Positions 1 through 7,841 of a stretch of DNA of 11,528 bases are shown here, one piece after another (within the stretch, counting starts at the first letter, position 1; every line of letters starts with the position of its first letter). Source of the DNA: an uncultured Eubacteriales bacterium (GTDB lineage Bacteria; Bacillota_A; Clostridia; Christensenellales; Aristaeellaceae); the NCBI GenBank assembly GCA_944333375.1, contig CALVKX010000049.1, positions 1 through 11,528 of the forward strand, given 5' to 3'. The translations under genes were made by a program, and so were the position numbers. Under the pieces are notes generated by a model. It ran no database searches and was not told the DNA's origin. It saw only the letters and a list, made by a program, of their open reading frames with translations.

Positions 1-1
1 A

Positions 2-802
2 AAGCATATCGTGTCCTTCAAGCAAAACCGGGGGCTTGCGCGCGGATTCATGGCCGGCATCGACGCCTGCCTGCATCTGGGCGCCGATATCATCGTCAAC
101 ACCGACGCCGACGACCAGTACCGGGGCGAGGACATCGAGCGTCTGGTGCGGCCCATTTTGGAAAAGAAGGCCGATATCGTCATCGGCGAGCGCCCCATCG
201 ACGAGACGGAACACTTTTCCAAAAAGAAAAAAATGTTTCAGCACCTGGGAAGCTGGGTGGTGCGGGTGGCCTCCAATACCGACATCCCGGATGCGCCCAG
301 CGGTTTTCGGGCCTACAGCCGCGAGGGCGCGCTGCGCCTGAACGTGGTCAACGACTATTCCTATACGCTGGAGACGATCATTCAGGCAGGCTGGAACCGC
401 ATCCCCATGACCAGCGTGCCCGTGCGCACCAACCCGGAGCTGCGCCCCTCGCGCCTGTTTAAGAGCATGTGGCGGTATATGAAGCGCTCCTCGTCGGTGA
501 TCCTCAGGGCCTTTGCCATGTATAAGCCACTTCGCTTTTTCGGCATCATCGGCGGCGTGTTCTTCGGGCTGGGCGTGCTGCTGGGGGTGAGATTCCTCAT
601 CATCTTCATCAGCACCGGGTCCGGCAGCGGCCATATCCAGTCCCTCATCCTGTGCGCGGCGCTGCTGATGATCGGCGTGCAGGTCATCATCACCGGCGTG
701 CAGGCTGACCTCATCAGCGACAACCGAAAGCTGCTGGAGGACGTGCAGTACCGCGTGCGCAAGATGGAGGTCAGCCGGGACGGGGAGGAGCAAAAGCAAT
801 GA
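2..802 (+). CDS. Family 2 glycosyltransferase (DPM1/GtrB-like), 5' end missing
   Basis: This is the C-terminal 266 residues of a GT2 enzyme of the polyprenyl-phosphate sugar transferase type, which moves a sugar from a nucleotide donor to a membrane lipid carrier on the cytoplasmic face. The frame is open to the left edge, so the GTG at 11 is not taken as the start. Numbering from the first visible codon, the metal/nucleotide-binding motif DADD lies at residues 35-38. It is followed by the family's PSGFRAY segment (~99-105) and an acceptor-side region. Two hydrophobic helices (~178-203 and ~213-234) and a charged cytoplasmic tail close the protein, as in GtrB/DPM1-type enzymes with C-terminal membrane anchors. 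The N-terminal nucleotide-binding strand is outside the window. The stop codon overlaps the next ATG by 4 nt (ATGA), indicating translational coupling with the DUF354 gene. The sugar and the lipid cannot be read from the sequence. Confidence 0.9.
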   Translation, partial: KHIVSFKQNRGLARGFMAGIDACLHLGADIIVNTDADDQYRGEDIERLVRPILEKKADIVIGERPIDETEHFSKKKKMFQHLGSWVVRVASNTDIPDAPSGFRAYSREGALRLNVVNDYSYTLETIIQAGWNRIPMTSVPVRTNPELRPSRLFKSMWRYMKRSSSVILRAFAMYKPLRFFGIIGGVFFGLGVLLGVRFLIIFISTGSGSGHIQSLILCAALLMIGVQVIITGVQADLISDNRKLLEDVQYRVRKMEVSRDGEEQKQ

Positions 803-1854
803 AGGCCATGATCTGCTTTACCCACCCGGCGTGGGTGCATCAGTTCCATCATATCATCTGGCGCATGCGCGAGCGCGGCGACGAGGTGCTCTGCTTCGTG
901 GCCGAAAAGGACGGGAACTCCACGCTTCTGGAGCGATACGGCATCCCCTATGTGCGCTGCGCCAGATCCACCGGCAAGAATCCCTTGGAAAAGGCGCTGC
1001 TGTTTTTGAAGCTGTCTTTGCAGTTTACCCTGGCGGCGCTCAAATGGAAGCCCGACATCATGATCGGCCGGGCTGCGCCCATGCTGGCCGTGGCGGCCTG
1101 GGTAAGCGGAAAGCCGCATATCATCTACGAGGACACCGAGGTCAGCAAATTTGCGCTTCGCATCTGCAAGCGCCTCTCCACCAAGATCCTGACCCCCCGC
1201 ACCTTCCTGAGCGATCTGGGCCCGCGGCAGGAGCGGCTGGACACCTACAAGGAGCTGTTTTACCTGCACCCCTCCGTGTTTACGCCGGACAGGCAGGTGC
1301 TGCGCGACTGCGGCTTCAACCCGGACGAACCGTATGTTCTGGTGCGGTTTGTCGCCTGGAACGCCAGCCACGATATCGGCAAGCACGGCCTGGATGACGA
1401 AGGCAAGATCCGGCTGGTTCAGCGGCTGGAGCGCTTTGGCCGCGTATACGTGAGCGCCGAGGGCGATGTGCCCGAGGCGCTGCGGCCCAGGCTGCTCAGG
1501 ACCCCCTATGAGCTGATTCACCACGTGCTGGCGTTTGCCCAGCTGGTGTTCAGCGAGGGCGCGACCATGGCCAGCGAGGCGGCGGTGCTGGGCACGCACG
1601 CCCTGTATGTCAACACCATCGTGTCCGGCAGCACGAGGGAGCAGAGCGAGCGTTTCCATCTGATGTACTGCTTCAACGAGGGCGAGGACCGCTATGAGCG
1701 CGCCGCGGCGCAGGCCGAGGCGCTGCTGGCTACGCCGGACCTCAAGGCGATCGGGCTGGAAAAGCAAAGGAAGCTGTTGAGCGAAAAGGTGGATATCAAC
1801 GGCTATTACATGGCCGAGATGGACAGGCTGGTCAGGGTCGGGAGGAAGGGCTGA
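799..1854 (+). CDS. DUF354 family protein, GT-B-like fold
   Basis: This 351-residue protein resembles the DUF354 family, whose members look like GT-B glycosyltransferases or UDP-GlcNAc 2-epimerases and sit in polysaccharide gene clusters. An N-terminal Rossmann-like half opens with a His-containing segment (residues 6-20, FTHPAWVHQFHH). The C-terminal half has a glycine-rich SEGATMASEAA motif at 252-262, in the place where related enzymes bind the nucleotide sugar. No signal peptide or membrane helix is seen, so it is probably cytoplasmic. The ATG overlaps the preceding stop by 4 nt, and its own stop shares one base with the next start (TGATG). The three genes are therefore almost certainly translated together. 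A role in making or transferring a nucleotide-activated sugar is inferred from fold and context. The exact reaction is unknown for the family, and an epimerase is as possible as a transferase. Confidence 0.82.
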   Translation: MKAMICFTHPAWVHQFHHIIWRMRERGDEVLCFVAEKDGNSTLLERYGIPYVRCARSTGKNPLEKALLFLKLSLQFTLAALKWKPDIMIGRAAPMLAVAAWVSGKPHIIYEDTEVSKFALRICKRLSTKILTPRTFLSDLGPRQERLDTYKELFYLHPSVFTPDRQVLRDCGFNPDEPYVLVRFVAWNASHDIGKHGLDDEGKIRLVQRLERFGRVYVSAEGDVPEALRPRLLRTPYELIHHVLAFAQLVFSEGATMASEAAVLGTHALYVNTIVSGSTREQSERFHLMYCFNEGEDRYERAAAQAEALLATPDLKAIGLEKQRKLLSEKVDINGYYMAEMDRLVRVGRKG

Positions 1855-4022
1855 TGACGTGGCTTGACATCGGCAACGGCTGGCGCAACATCTTCCTGCT
1901 CTCCTGCGCCCTGCAGGCGGCGGCGCTGGGGCTGTGGTTTTGCCTGCGGGGCTGGTTCAGCCCCCGGCACCGGGTCGCCTGCTTCCTTGCGGGCGTGGCC
2001 GCCACGCCGCTGTGCCAGTATCTGTGGATGCTGCTGCTGGCGCTGCTGTGGGCGCAGGCGCCAAGGTGGGTCTACATTGGCGTGCCGCCCGCGCTGGCGG
2101 CCGTGGGCCTTGCGTGGATGGCGCTGAGGCGTCTTACGAGGTTGCGGGCCTTTTTGCGCGACGCCGCACAGCGGCTGCGGGCGCTTTTTGGCATGGACCG
2201 CTCCACGGTGGCCGCCGCGTGCTTTGCGGCCTGCGTCGTCATTTTGCTCATGCCGGTATGCGTGCGCTACATGTCCAGCATGGAGAGCGTGCGCGGGGGC
2301 GACGCGGGCGAATACCTGGCCTTGGCCCAGCGCTACTGTGAGGACCGCGACCTGGGAAACCTCCTGGAAAAGGACGATACCACTGGACATTTCCGGGGAC
2401 ACAGCCATTTCCCCTCGCTGGAACTGTACATGAGCTACGGCCTGTTCCATACCGGCGGCGAGGTGGGCTATCCCAATGACAAGGCCGTCTTTACGGGCCT
2501 TGGCATGAACACCTTCTACATGGCGGCGGCGTATCTGGCGCTGCTCATCGTGGCGTGCCGGGGAAAAAAGCGCTGGGTGCTGCTGGGCGTGGTGCTGTTT
2601 AACCTCGTGCCGGACCTGTTTTTCTCCGTGGAGAGCGCGCCCAGGGACATCTGGCGGATCCTGGCGCTTCTGTGGGCGATGCTGTTTTTCGCGGGGCTTG
2701 AGCCCGGCGGCTCGCGCAGGGCGTATCTGGGCAAGCTGGTTTTGTGCTTTGCCGTGTGCTTCACGGTGATGAGCACGCATGTGGTATGCTTCGTGGTGCT
2801 GCCCTTCATCGTGGCGGCCTGGGTGATCTGGCGGTGGCTGGAAGCCCGCATGACGCAGCTCAGGGGCGCGGCGGCTGTGCTTTTGCGCTCGGTGGGGCTG
2901 GCACTGGCGGGCGCAGCGGGCACGCTGTTGGGATTTTCGGGCAACCTGTGGTGTTATTTCAAATGGGGGGAGATGTCGCCCTGGCGGCTGATGACCACCT
3001 ATACCGACGCGCCCTGGTACGACATGTACATGGACATCGAGTACAAGCTGGAGGAAACCACCACTCATCTGAATTTCTTTGAAGCCAAGGATTCCATTTT
3101 GCAGTCCTATGCCACGCCGGTGGGGGAGTGGGGCTTGCGGCTGGCGCTGGTCGCGCTGGTGTGCGTGATCGCCTATGCCGTGTTCAGCCGGGTCGAGATG
3201 CGCCGCAGGGCGCGGCTGGAACGGGCGGACGGCCCCACCGCCGTGCTCAGCCGTTCCGCGGGCGCGGCGGTGGCGTCCACGGCCGGGCTATGGGCGCTGT
3301 ATACGCTGCTCACCCTCGCGCCCATGACGGGCCTGCTCGACAGCCCGCTGTACAGCTTTTCCGGCTCCTTCCTCAAGCTGCCGCGCTACACGATACAATG
3401 GTTTTTGCTCTCCTGCGCCATGATCTGCGCCTCGCTTTCGGCCCTGGAGGCAATCTGGCAGCCGCTTCTGGACAAGGTGCCCGCGCGCCTGTACGGGAAG
3501 GCGCTTCGGCCGGCGCTGCAACACCTCCCGGCGTACCTGTGCGTGCTGCTGTGCCTGCTGGGCGTCATCAAGGGAACCAATCAGACCGGCTATACCAATA
3601 CGTTTTACCGCTACAGCCGGGATGTGATGGAAAGCGAGCGCATCCTTCTGGACAACGGCTTTCGCGAGCGCTATGGGATGCTGATGGCGGTGGCGGAGCA
3701 TGTGGGGGAGGATGAGAAGATCCTCATCACGAGGGTCGGCTACCAGTATCCGCTCAGGGGCCGGGGGTACGTGCTGACGAGCAACCCGATCGTGCCGCTG
3801 ATGAATTTGCCGCTTGAGGAGGTGGAGGCGGCGCTGGCTGAGATGAACGTGACCATGCTCGCCACCGAGCCGGATTTCTGGGACGAGCGGTACTATCCGC
3901 TCTCTGCGCTGGGCATCTATCTGGACGCGCTGCCTCGGGATCAGATCGTGGAAACGGCGGATATGCGCCTGTATCTTCTCGACCGATCGCTGATTCCCTA
4001 CGCCCTTGCGGCAAAGGATTGA
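1854..4022 (+). CDS. Multi-pass membrane protein, possible GT-C-type glycosyltransferase
   Basis: This is a 722-residue integral membrane protein with roughly 13-14 hydrophobic segments between residues 13 and 572 (for example 13-33, 42-66, 119-138, 308-327, 345-364, 427-445, 512-532). It ends in a soluble domain of ~150 residues (575-722). A hydrophilic loop after the fourth segment contains RGGDAGEY with D150 and E153. This matches the layout of GT-C enzymes, which carry an acidic catalytic motif in an early extracytoplasmic loop and use lipid-phosphate sugars. I do not recognise a named family, so the GT-C assignment is an inference from topology, the acidic loop and position. It follows a GT2 that could supply the lipid-linked sugar and a DUF354 protein, and it is coupled to the latter through TGATG. 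Alternative readings are a lipid-linked glycan flippase or polymerase. The next gene's promoter lies on its stop codon, so the first transcription unit may end here. Confidence 0.85.
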   Translation: MTWLDIGNGWRNIFLLSCALQAAALGLWFCLRGWFSPRHRVACFLAGVAATPLCQYLWMLLLALLWAQAPRWVYIGVPPALAAVGLAWMALRRLTRLRAFLRDAAQRLRALFGMDRSTVAAACFAACVVILLMPVCVRYMSSMESVRGGDAGEYLALAQRYCEDRDLGNLLEKDDTTGHFRGHSHFPSLELYMSYGLFHTGGEVGYPNDKAVFTGLGMNTFYMAAAYLALLIVACRGKKRWVLLGVVLFNLVPDLFFSVESAPRDIWRILALLWAMLFFAGLEPGGSRRAYLGKLVLCFAVCFTVMSTHVVCFVVLPFIVAAWVIWRWLEARMTQLRGAAAVLLRSVGLALAGAAGTLLGFSGNLWCYFKWGEMSPWRLMTTYTDAPWYDMYMDIEYKLEETTTHLNFFEAKDSILQSYATPVGEWGLRLALVALVCVIAYAVFSRVEMRRRARLERADGPTAVLSRSAGAAVASTAGLWALYTLLTLAPMTGLLDSPLYSFSGSFLKLPRYTIQWFLLSCAMICASLSALEAIWQPLLDKVPARLYGKALRPALQHLPAYLCVLLCLLGVIKGTNQTGYTNTFYRYSRDVMESERILLDNGFRERYGMLMAVAEHVGEDEKILITRVGYQYPLRGRGYVLTSNPIVPLMNLPLEEVEAALAEMNVTMLATEPDFWDERYYPLSALGIYLDALPRDQIVETADMRLYLLDRSLIPYALAAKD

Positions 4023-4047
4023 CGCGCGCCCTGTCCCGTGCTATGAT
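4019..4047 (+). promoter_or_regulatory. SigA-type promoter for the zinc-ribbon/M1 unit
   Basis: A -35 box TTGACG (4019-4024) and a -10 box TATGAT (4042-4047) are separated by exactly 17 bp. Both are one mismatch from consensus. The -35 box includes the stop codon of the upstream membrane-protein gene. Transcription would start near 4054, about 30 nt before the ATG at 4086. No terminator is visible between the genes, so read-through from upstream may add to this promoter. Confidence 0.72.
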
Positions 4048-4085
4048 GGACCGTATTCCCCTGAGCTTTTTGAAGGAGGGACGCT

Positions 4086-5120
4086 ATGAATTGTCCCAAA
4101 TGCGGGACCCCGATTCCGCAGGGCGCGGCGTTTTGCCCCGTGTGCAACGAGCCGCTGGCCGCCTATGTTCAGCCGGGTTATATGCCCGGATATCCGCAGG
4201 GCGCGGCCCAGCCCTACGCGCAGCAGGGCATGCCGCCCCAGCCGCCCATGGGCGGGCCGCAGCAGCCCTATCCGGGGGCCGCGCCGCAGCAGCCCTATCC
4301 CCAGCAGACCCCCTACCGGCAGTCGTATGCCCAATACCAGCAGGGCAGCTACCCGCCCGGCTTTCAGCAGCCCTATAACTATGGCCAGACCATAGAACGG
4401 GAGAGCAACCCCCTGCTGGCGGCCCTCAGCGCGCTGCCGCATACCTTCCTGGACAGCTTCCTGCGCCCCCAGGAGGTGCTGCGCGGTGCGATGGAAAGGC
4501 GCGACCGCCTCACGGGCCCGGTCGTGGCGGGACTTACGCTGCTGCTCACCTTCCTTTGCGGCATGGTGGTCATGCGCAGCTTTGTAGGCGTACTTCTCTC
4601 GGCCATCTCCGCCCTGACCGGCGTGAGCCTGGCCAGCAACGCGGCTTCCATGAACCAGGGCGTGAGCTATATCGCCGGACGCATCGCCCCCTCGGTGGGC
4701 GGCGTGGCGGTGCTGTGCCAGCTCATCGGCATGGCCATGCCGGCGCTGGTGTTTATGGTCTATGTCTGCGGCGTTGCCAAGGTGCGTTTTTCGCTCGAGC
4801 TGCTCCTGGGCTTCGTCTCCGTGACCACGCTGCCCACGGTGGCCGTGGCGCTGCTGGCGATGGTTTTGTCGCTGGTGTCGCCGTGGCTGTCGCTGCTGGC
4901 GGCCCTGTGCGGCATGGCGGTGAGCTATACGCAGTGGTGCGGGCTTCTCAGCGCCGTCACCGGACGCCCTGACAACCAGCTCCTGCCGGTCAAGATGCTG
5001 CTGGTTGCCGTCTCCCTGGCGCTGACGCTCATCGTGGGCGGGGTGGTTGGCGGCCTGCTCCTTCGCGGCGTGATGCAGCGCGTGATGGCCCTGCTCAACA
5101 GCGTGGGGTCCCTGATCTGA
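4086..5120 (+). CDS. Zinc-ribbon protein with Pro/Gln/Tyr-rich linker and Yip1-like membrane domain
   Basis: This 344-residue protein has three parts. Residues 1-24 form a short zinc ribbon with ligands C3, C6, C17 and C20 (two CxxC knuckles). Residues ~25-100 are a low-complexity linker rich in Pro, Gln, Tyr and Gly, containing a nine-residue tandem repeat (PQQPYP core). Residues ~144-326 contain five hydrophobic helices (144-164, 206-230, 239-262, 266-285, 302-326), an arrangement seen in Yip1-like zinc-ribbon membrane proteins of Firmicutes. No catalytic residues are visible, so a sensory, scaffold or chaperone role is possible but unproven. Translation starts at an ATG with a strong GGAGGG site 5-6 nt upstream. 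The stop codon shares a base with the start of the M1 peptidase gene (TGATG), so the two products are probably made in concert. It has its own promoter, which suggests control separate from the glycosyltransferases before it. Confidence 0.88.
   Translation: MNCPKCGTPIPQGAAFCPVCNEPLAAYVQPGYMPGYPQGAAQPYAQQGMPPQPPMGGPQQPYPGAAPQQPYPQQTPYRQSYAQYQQGSYPPGFQQPYNYGQTIERESNPLLAALSALPHTFLDSFLRPQEVLRGAMERRDRLTGPVVAGLTLLLTFLCGMVVMRSFVGVLLSAISALTGVSLASNAASMNQGVSYIAGRIAPSVGGVAVLCQLIGMAMPALVFMVYVCGVAKVRFSLELLLGFVSVTTLPTVAVALLAMVLSLVSPWLSLLAALCGMAVSYTQWCGLLSAVTGRPDNQLLPVKMLLVAVSLALTLIVGGVVGGLLLRGVMQRVMALLNSVGSLI
4256..4300 (+). repeat. Tandem 27-bp repeat coding a Pro/Gln/Tyr linker
   Basis: An identical 18-nt block occurs at 4256-4273 and 4283-4300, giving a 27-nt period. 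It encodes the PQQPYP segments of the linker in the zinc-ribbon protein. The period is a multiple of three, so gain or loss of a copy would keep the frame. Confidence 0.8.
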
Positions 5121-6643
5121 TGGCCCGCCTTCGCAGGTCCAGGGCCATATGGCTCGGCGCGGCTGCTGCTGCCGCGCTGCTTGTGCTCGTACTCTGGATC
5201 GCAGGGGCCTTTGCGCCTGAGGTGGAGCTGCCCTCGCCTTCCCAGAGCCTCATTGAGGCGTGGGACGGGCTGGACGCGGTTTACGTCGAGGCGTCTCTGG
5301 ATTCGGAGGCGGCGGTGCTGACGGTGTCTCAGACGCTGACGCTGAGCAACCGCACGGGTGAGGCGCAGGATGCGGCCGTGCTGCGCACCTGGCCTAACGC
5401 CTTCCAAACCCCCGATACCTCCCCCGCTGCGGCGGAGGACAAGATATATGAAAGCTGTTACCTGGACGGGTTCTCCATCGGGGCGCTGGTGATGAGCCGC
5501 GCCAGGGTCGCCCGCGACGGCCAGGAGGCCCAAACTGTAGCCTACCGCTATACCGACGAGGCCAAGACGGTGCTCAGCGTGCCGGTCCCCGGCGGCTGGC
5601 AAGCTGGGGAATGGATCACGGTAACCCTCGCCTATACGGTTCAGATCCCGCATATGGCCTACCGCTTCGGCGTCTGGGACGGGATCTGGGCGCTGGGCAA
5701 TGCCTTTGCCATTCCCGCCGTGTGGGAGGAGGGGACCTGGCGCACGGACGAATACTACCCCGTGGGCGATCCCTTCCTCAGTGACTGCATGAACTGGACG
5801 GTGAAGCTCTCGGTGCCGGAGGGCTTCCTCTGTGCCGCGACCGGCTATGCCCGGGCCCGGACGGAGGAGGGGCGCGCCCTCTATGAATTCAGCGCGCCTG
5901 CCGTGCGGGACTTCGCGCTGGTGGTCAGCGATCGCTTTTGCATCGCGCAGGAGGTGCGGGACGATGTGCTCGTCAGCGCCTTTGCCACGAGTCAGGCGCG
6001 CGCCCGCGAGCTGCTTGAGGACGGCAGGCAGGCCCTTGCCTGCTTTTCCGCCCGCTACGGCGCCTATCCGTATCAGAGCTATACGCTCTGCGAGATCAAC
6101 TTCCCCATGGGCGGCATGGAATACCCCGGGCTGGCGATGATCGCCGCGGACCGGCTGGACGCGGGCGGGGAGACGCTGGAGACGGTCGTGGCGCACGAGA
6201 CGGCGCACCAGTGGTGGTATGCCGTGGTGGGCAGCGACCCCGTCAATCAGGCATGGCAGGACGAGGCGCTGTGCGAGTTCAGCGTCCTGGAGTACGGGGA
6301 GGAGCGCTACGGCGCGGCCTGGCGCCAGGAGCGGGAGCAGCGGGAGATCGAAAGCGCGCTGCGCGTGACCGTGCCGCATGGCGTGACGCCGGGCGCGCCG
6401 CTGGAGCGCTTCTCGACGATGTCGGAGTATTCGCTGGTGGTCTACGACCGCGGCGCCGCCATGCTGTGCGCGCTGGACAGGATGCTGGGCGGAGAGCTGG
6501 ATGCATTCCTGCGCGCGTACTATGAGCGCTTCGCCTTCAAGCGCGCCACGCGGGAGGACTTTGAAGCGCTGCTTGAGCAGGTGACGGGAGAGGACCTGGC
6601 TCCCTTGATCCGCGACTACCTGGACACCTATATTCAGAACTGA
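5120..6643 (+). CDS. Membrane-anchored M1 family metallopeptidase
   Basis: This 507-residue zinc peptidase of the M1 (gluzincin) family probably trims peptides or protein N-termini outside the membrane. An arginine-rich start is followed by a hydrophobic segment (~11-31) that reads as a signal anchor or uncleaved signal peptide. The catalytic set is complete. The exopeptidase-type motif GGMEYP has E334. HETAH (359-363) gives two zinc ligands and the general base E360. The third ligand is E382, 19 residues after H363 as in HExxH-x18-E. Y442 in YDRG matches the transition-state tyrosine. The protein ends soon after a short helical region and is much shorter than the ~850-residue aminopeptidase N type, lacking its large C-terminal domain. 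It overlaps the zinc-ribbon gene by one base. A GT2-GtrA gene follows after a short gap. The natural substrate cannot be deduced; a link to envelope proteins is an inference from the neighbours. Confidence 0.93.
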   Translation: MARLRRSRAIWLGAAAAAALLVLVLWIAGAFAPEVELPSPSQSLIEAWDGLDAVYVEASLDSEAAVLTVSQTLTLSNRTGEAQDAAVLRTWPNAFQTPDTSPAAAEDKIYESCYLDGFSIGALVMSRARVARDGQEAQTVAYRYTDEAKTVLSVPVPGGWQAGEWITVTLAYTVQIPHMAYRFGVWDGIWALGNAFAIPAVWEEGTWRTDEYYPVGDPFLSDCMNWTVKLSVPEGFLCAATGYARARTEEGRALYEFSAPAVRDFALVVSDRFCIAQEVRDDVLVSAFATSQARARELLEDGRQALACFSARYGAYPYQSYTLCEINFPMGGMEYPGLAMIAADRLDAGGETLETVVAHETAHQWWYAVVGSDPVNQAWQDEALCEFSVLEYGEERYGAAWRQEREQREIESALRVTVPHGVTPGAPLERFSTMSEYSLVVYDRGAAMLCALDRMLGGELDAFLRAYYERFAFKRATREDFEALLEQVTGEDLAPLIRDYLDTYIQN

Positions 6644-6673
6644 CCCTGCCAATTCACGAAAGGAATGAGCAGA

Positions 6674-7807
6674 TTGTTAAACCAGACCTGCGCAGGACGC
6701 ACCGCCGTGGTAGTTCCCGCCTACAAGCCGGACGACCGGCTGCCACCCTATGTACGGGCGCTCAAGGAAGCCGGTATCGGAAAGATCGTCATTGTGGACG
6801 ATGGCAGCGGAGAAGCCTTTCAAGGCATTTTCTCGCAGATCCCCGAGGACGGGATCAGCCATGTCATCAGCTATCAGCCCAACCGCGGGAAAGGGGTGGC
6901 GCTCAAGCAGGGCATGACGTACGTGCTGGAGGAATGTCCCGGGCAGGACATCATCGTCACCGCCGACAGCGACGGCCAGCATACCGTCCAGGACGTGCTG
7001 CGCATGGCCGGGGACCTCGCGCGGGACCCCTCGGGCCTGCTGCTGGGGAGCCGCGATTTCTCCCAGGAGCACGTACCGCCCAAAAGCCGCATGGGAAACA
7101 GGATCACCTCCGTGGTCTTTAAGCTCCTCTACGGCTGCTGGGTGGGGGACACGCAGACGGGCCTGCGCGGCTTTCACCGCGATCTCCTGCCCGCCATGAT
7201 CGCCGTGCGCGGCGACCGCTATGAGTATGAGATGAATGTGCTCATCGAGTGCGCGGCGCTCCGGGTGCCCATGCGGCCGCTGGCCATCGAAACCGTATAT
7301 GAGAACAACAACGAGGGGAGCCATTTCAGGGCCTTCCGCGACAGCGCACGCATCTACGGCGTGATCTTCGGCGGCTTTTTCCGCTTTGTGGGTACGTCCC
7401 TGTTCAGCTTTCTGGTGGACTATGGCCTCTACCTGCTTTTTAACAACCTGCTCAAGTACTTCGGCACCTCTTTGGACCGCAAAATCGGCATCCTGTTCAT
7501 CCAGGTGATTCCGCATATCCTCATCGCGACGGTGGCGGCGCGCATCCTCTCGGGCGTGACGAATTTCTTTCTCAACCGAAGCTTTGTCTTTACCGACAAG
7601 GGAAAGCTCAGCCGGGCGTTCCTGCGCTATCTTGGGGTCTTTTTCCTGGTCATGATCCTCTCCGCCGTCCTCACCAGCAGCCTGCATGTCTGGCTGGGCT
7701 GGAGCGACAATACCGCCAAGATCCCGGTGGATATCGTGCTGTTTTTCGTCAGCTACCATCTCCAGCGCCTGTGGGTGTTTCAGAAAAAGCCTGGAAAGCC
7801 CATCTGA
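6674..7807 (+). CDS. GT2 glycosyltransferase fused to a GtrA-like membrane domain
   Basis: A cytoplasmic GT2 domain of the polyprenyl-phosphate sugar transferase type (residues ~9-225) is joined to a GtrA-like four-helix membrane domain (~232-370). Visible motifs, numbered from the TTG start, are VDDGSG (D42, D43), the metal-binding DSDGQH at 98-103 and QTGLRGF at 161-167. The membrane part has the GtrA hallmarks: a helix with FVGTSLFSFLVDY, then FFLNRSFVF, and a final helix ending in QRLWVF. GtrA proteins are thought to move lipid-linked sugars across the membrane, so this chain may both make and translocate its product. I chose TTG at 6674 because AAAGGA (6659-6664) lies 9 nt upstream. The in-frame ATG at 6665 directly abuts that site with no spacer. 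The ATG form would add three residues. The gene ends the + strand cluster and converges on the GNAT gene. Confidence 0.9.
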   Translation: MLNQTCAGRTAVVVPAYKPDDRLPPYVRALKEAGIGKIVIVDDGSGEAFQGIFSQIPEDGISHVISYQPNRGKGVALKQGMTYVLEECPGQDIIVTADSDGQHTVQDVLRMAGDLARDPSGLLLGSRDFSQEHVPPKSRMGNRITSVVFKLLYGCWVGDTQTGLRGFHRDLLPAMIAVRGDRYEYEMNVLIECAALRVPMRPLAIETVYENNNEGSHFRAFRDSARIYGVIFGGFFRFVGTSLFSFLVDYGLYLLFNNLLKYFGTSLDRKIGILFIQVIPHILIATVAARILSGVTNFFLNRSFVFTDKGKLSRAFLRYLGVFFLVMILSAVLTSSLHVWLGWSDNTAKIPVDIVLFFVSYHLQRLWVFQKKPGKPI

Positions 7808-7841
7808 AAAAAGCCCGGCGTCCCTTACCGGGATGCCGGGC
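7807..7841 (-). terminator. Intrinsic terminator of the GNAT gene
   Basis: A GC-rich hairpin (arms 7813-7824 and 7830-7841, one mismatched pair, 5-nt loop) is followed on the minus strand by six U residues (the A run at 7807-7812). The U tract exists only in the minus direction, so this terminates the GNAT transcript. The stop codon TAA of the GNAT gene (7825-7827) lies in the loop. The A run starts on the last base of the convergent GT2-GtrA stop codon. Confidence 0.83.

Noticed and set aside
382..3068. Long minus-strand frames (461 and 420 codons) opposite the DUF354 and 722-residue genes
   Set aside because: Low-complexity, His/Gln/Arg-rich translations with no recognisable domain. The + strand genes show coupling and conserved motifs.
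4925..6652. A 575-codon open frame on the minus strand, longer than the M1 peptidase gene it opposes
   Set aside because: It is arginine- and alanine-rich without family motifs, while the + strand frame has a complete M1 active site. Such antisense frames are common in GC-rich DNA.
7813..7841. The same hairpin as a terminator for the + strand GT2-GtrA gene
   Set aside because: On the + strand it is followed by AACCCTCG, with no T run, so it is not a convincing terminator in that direction.
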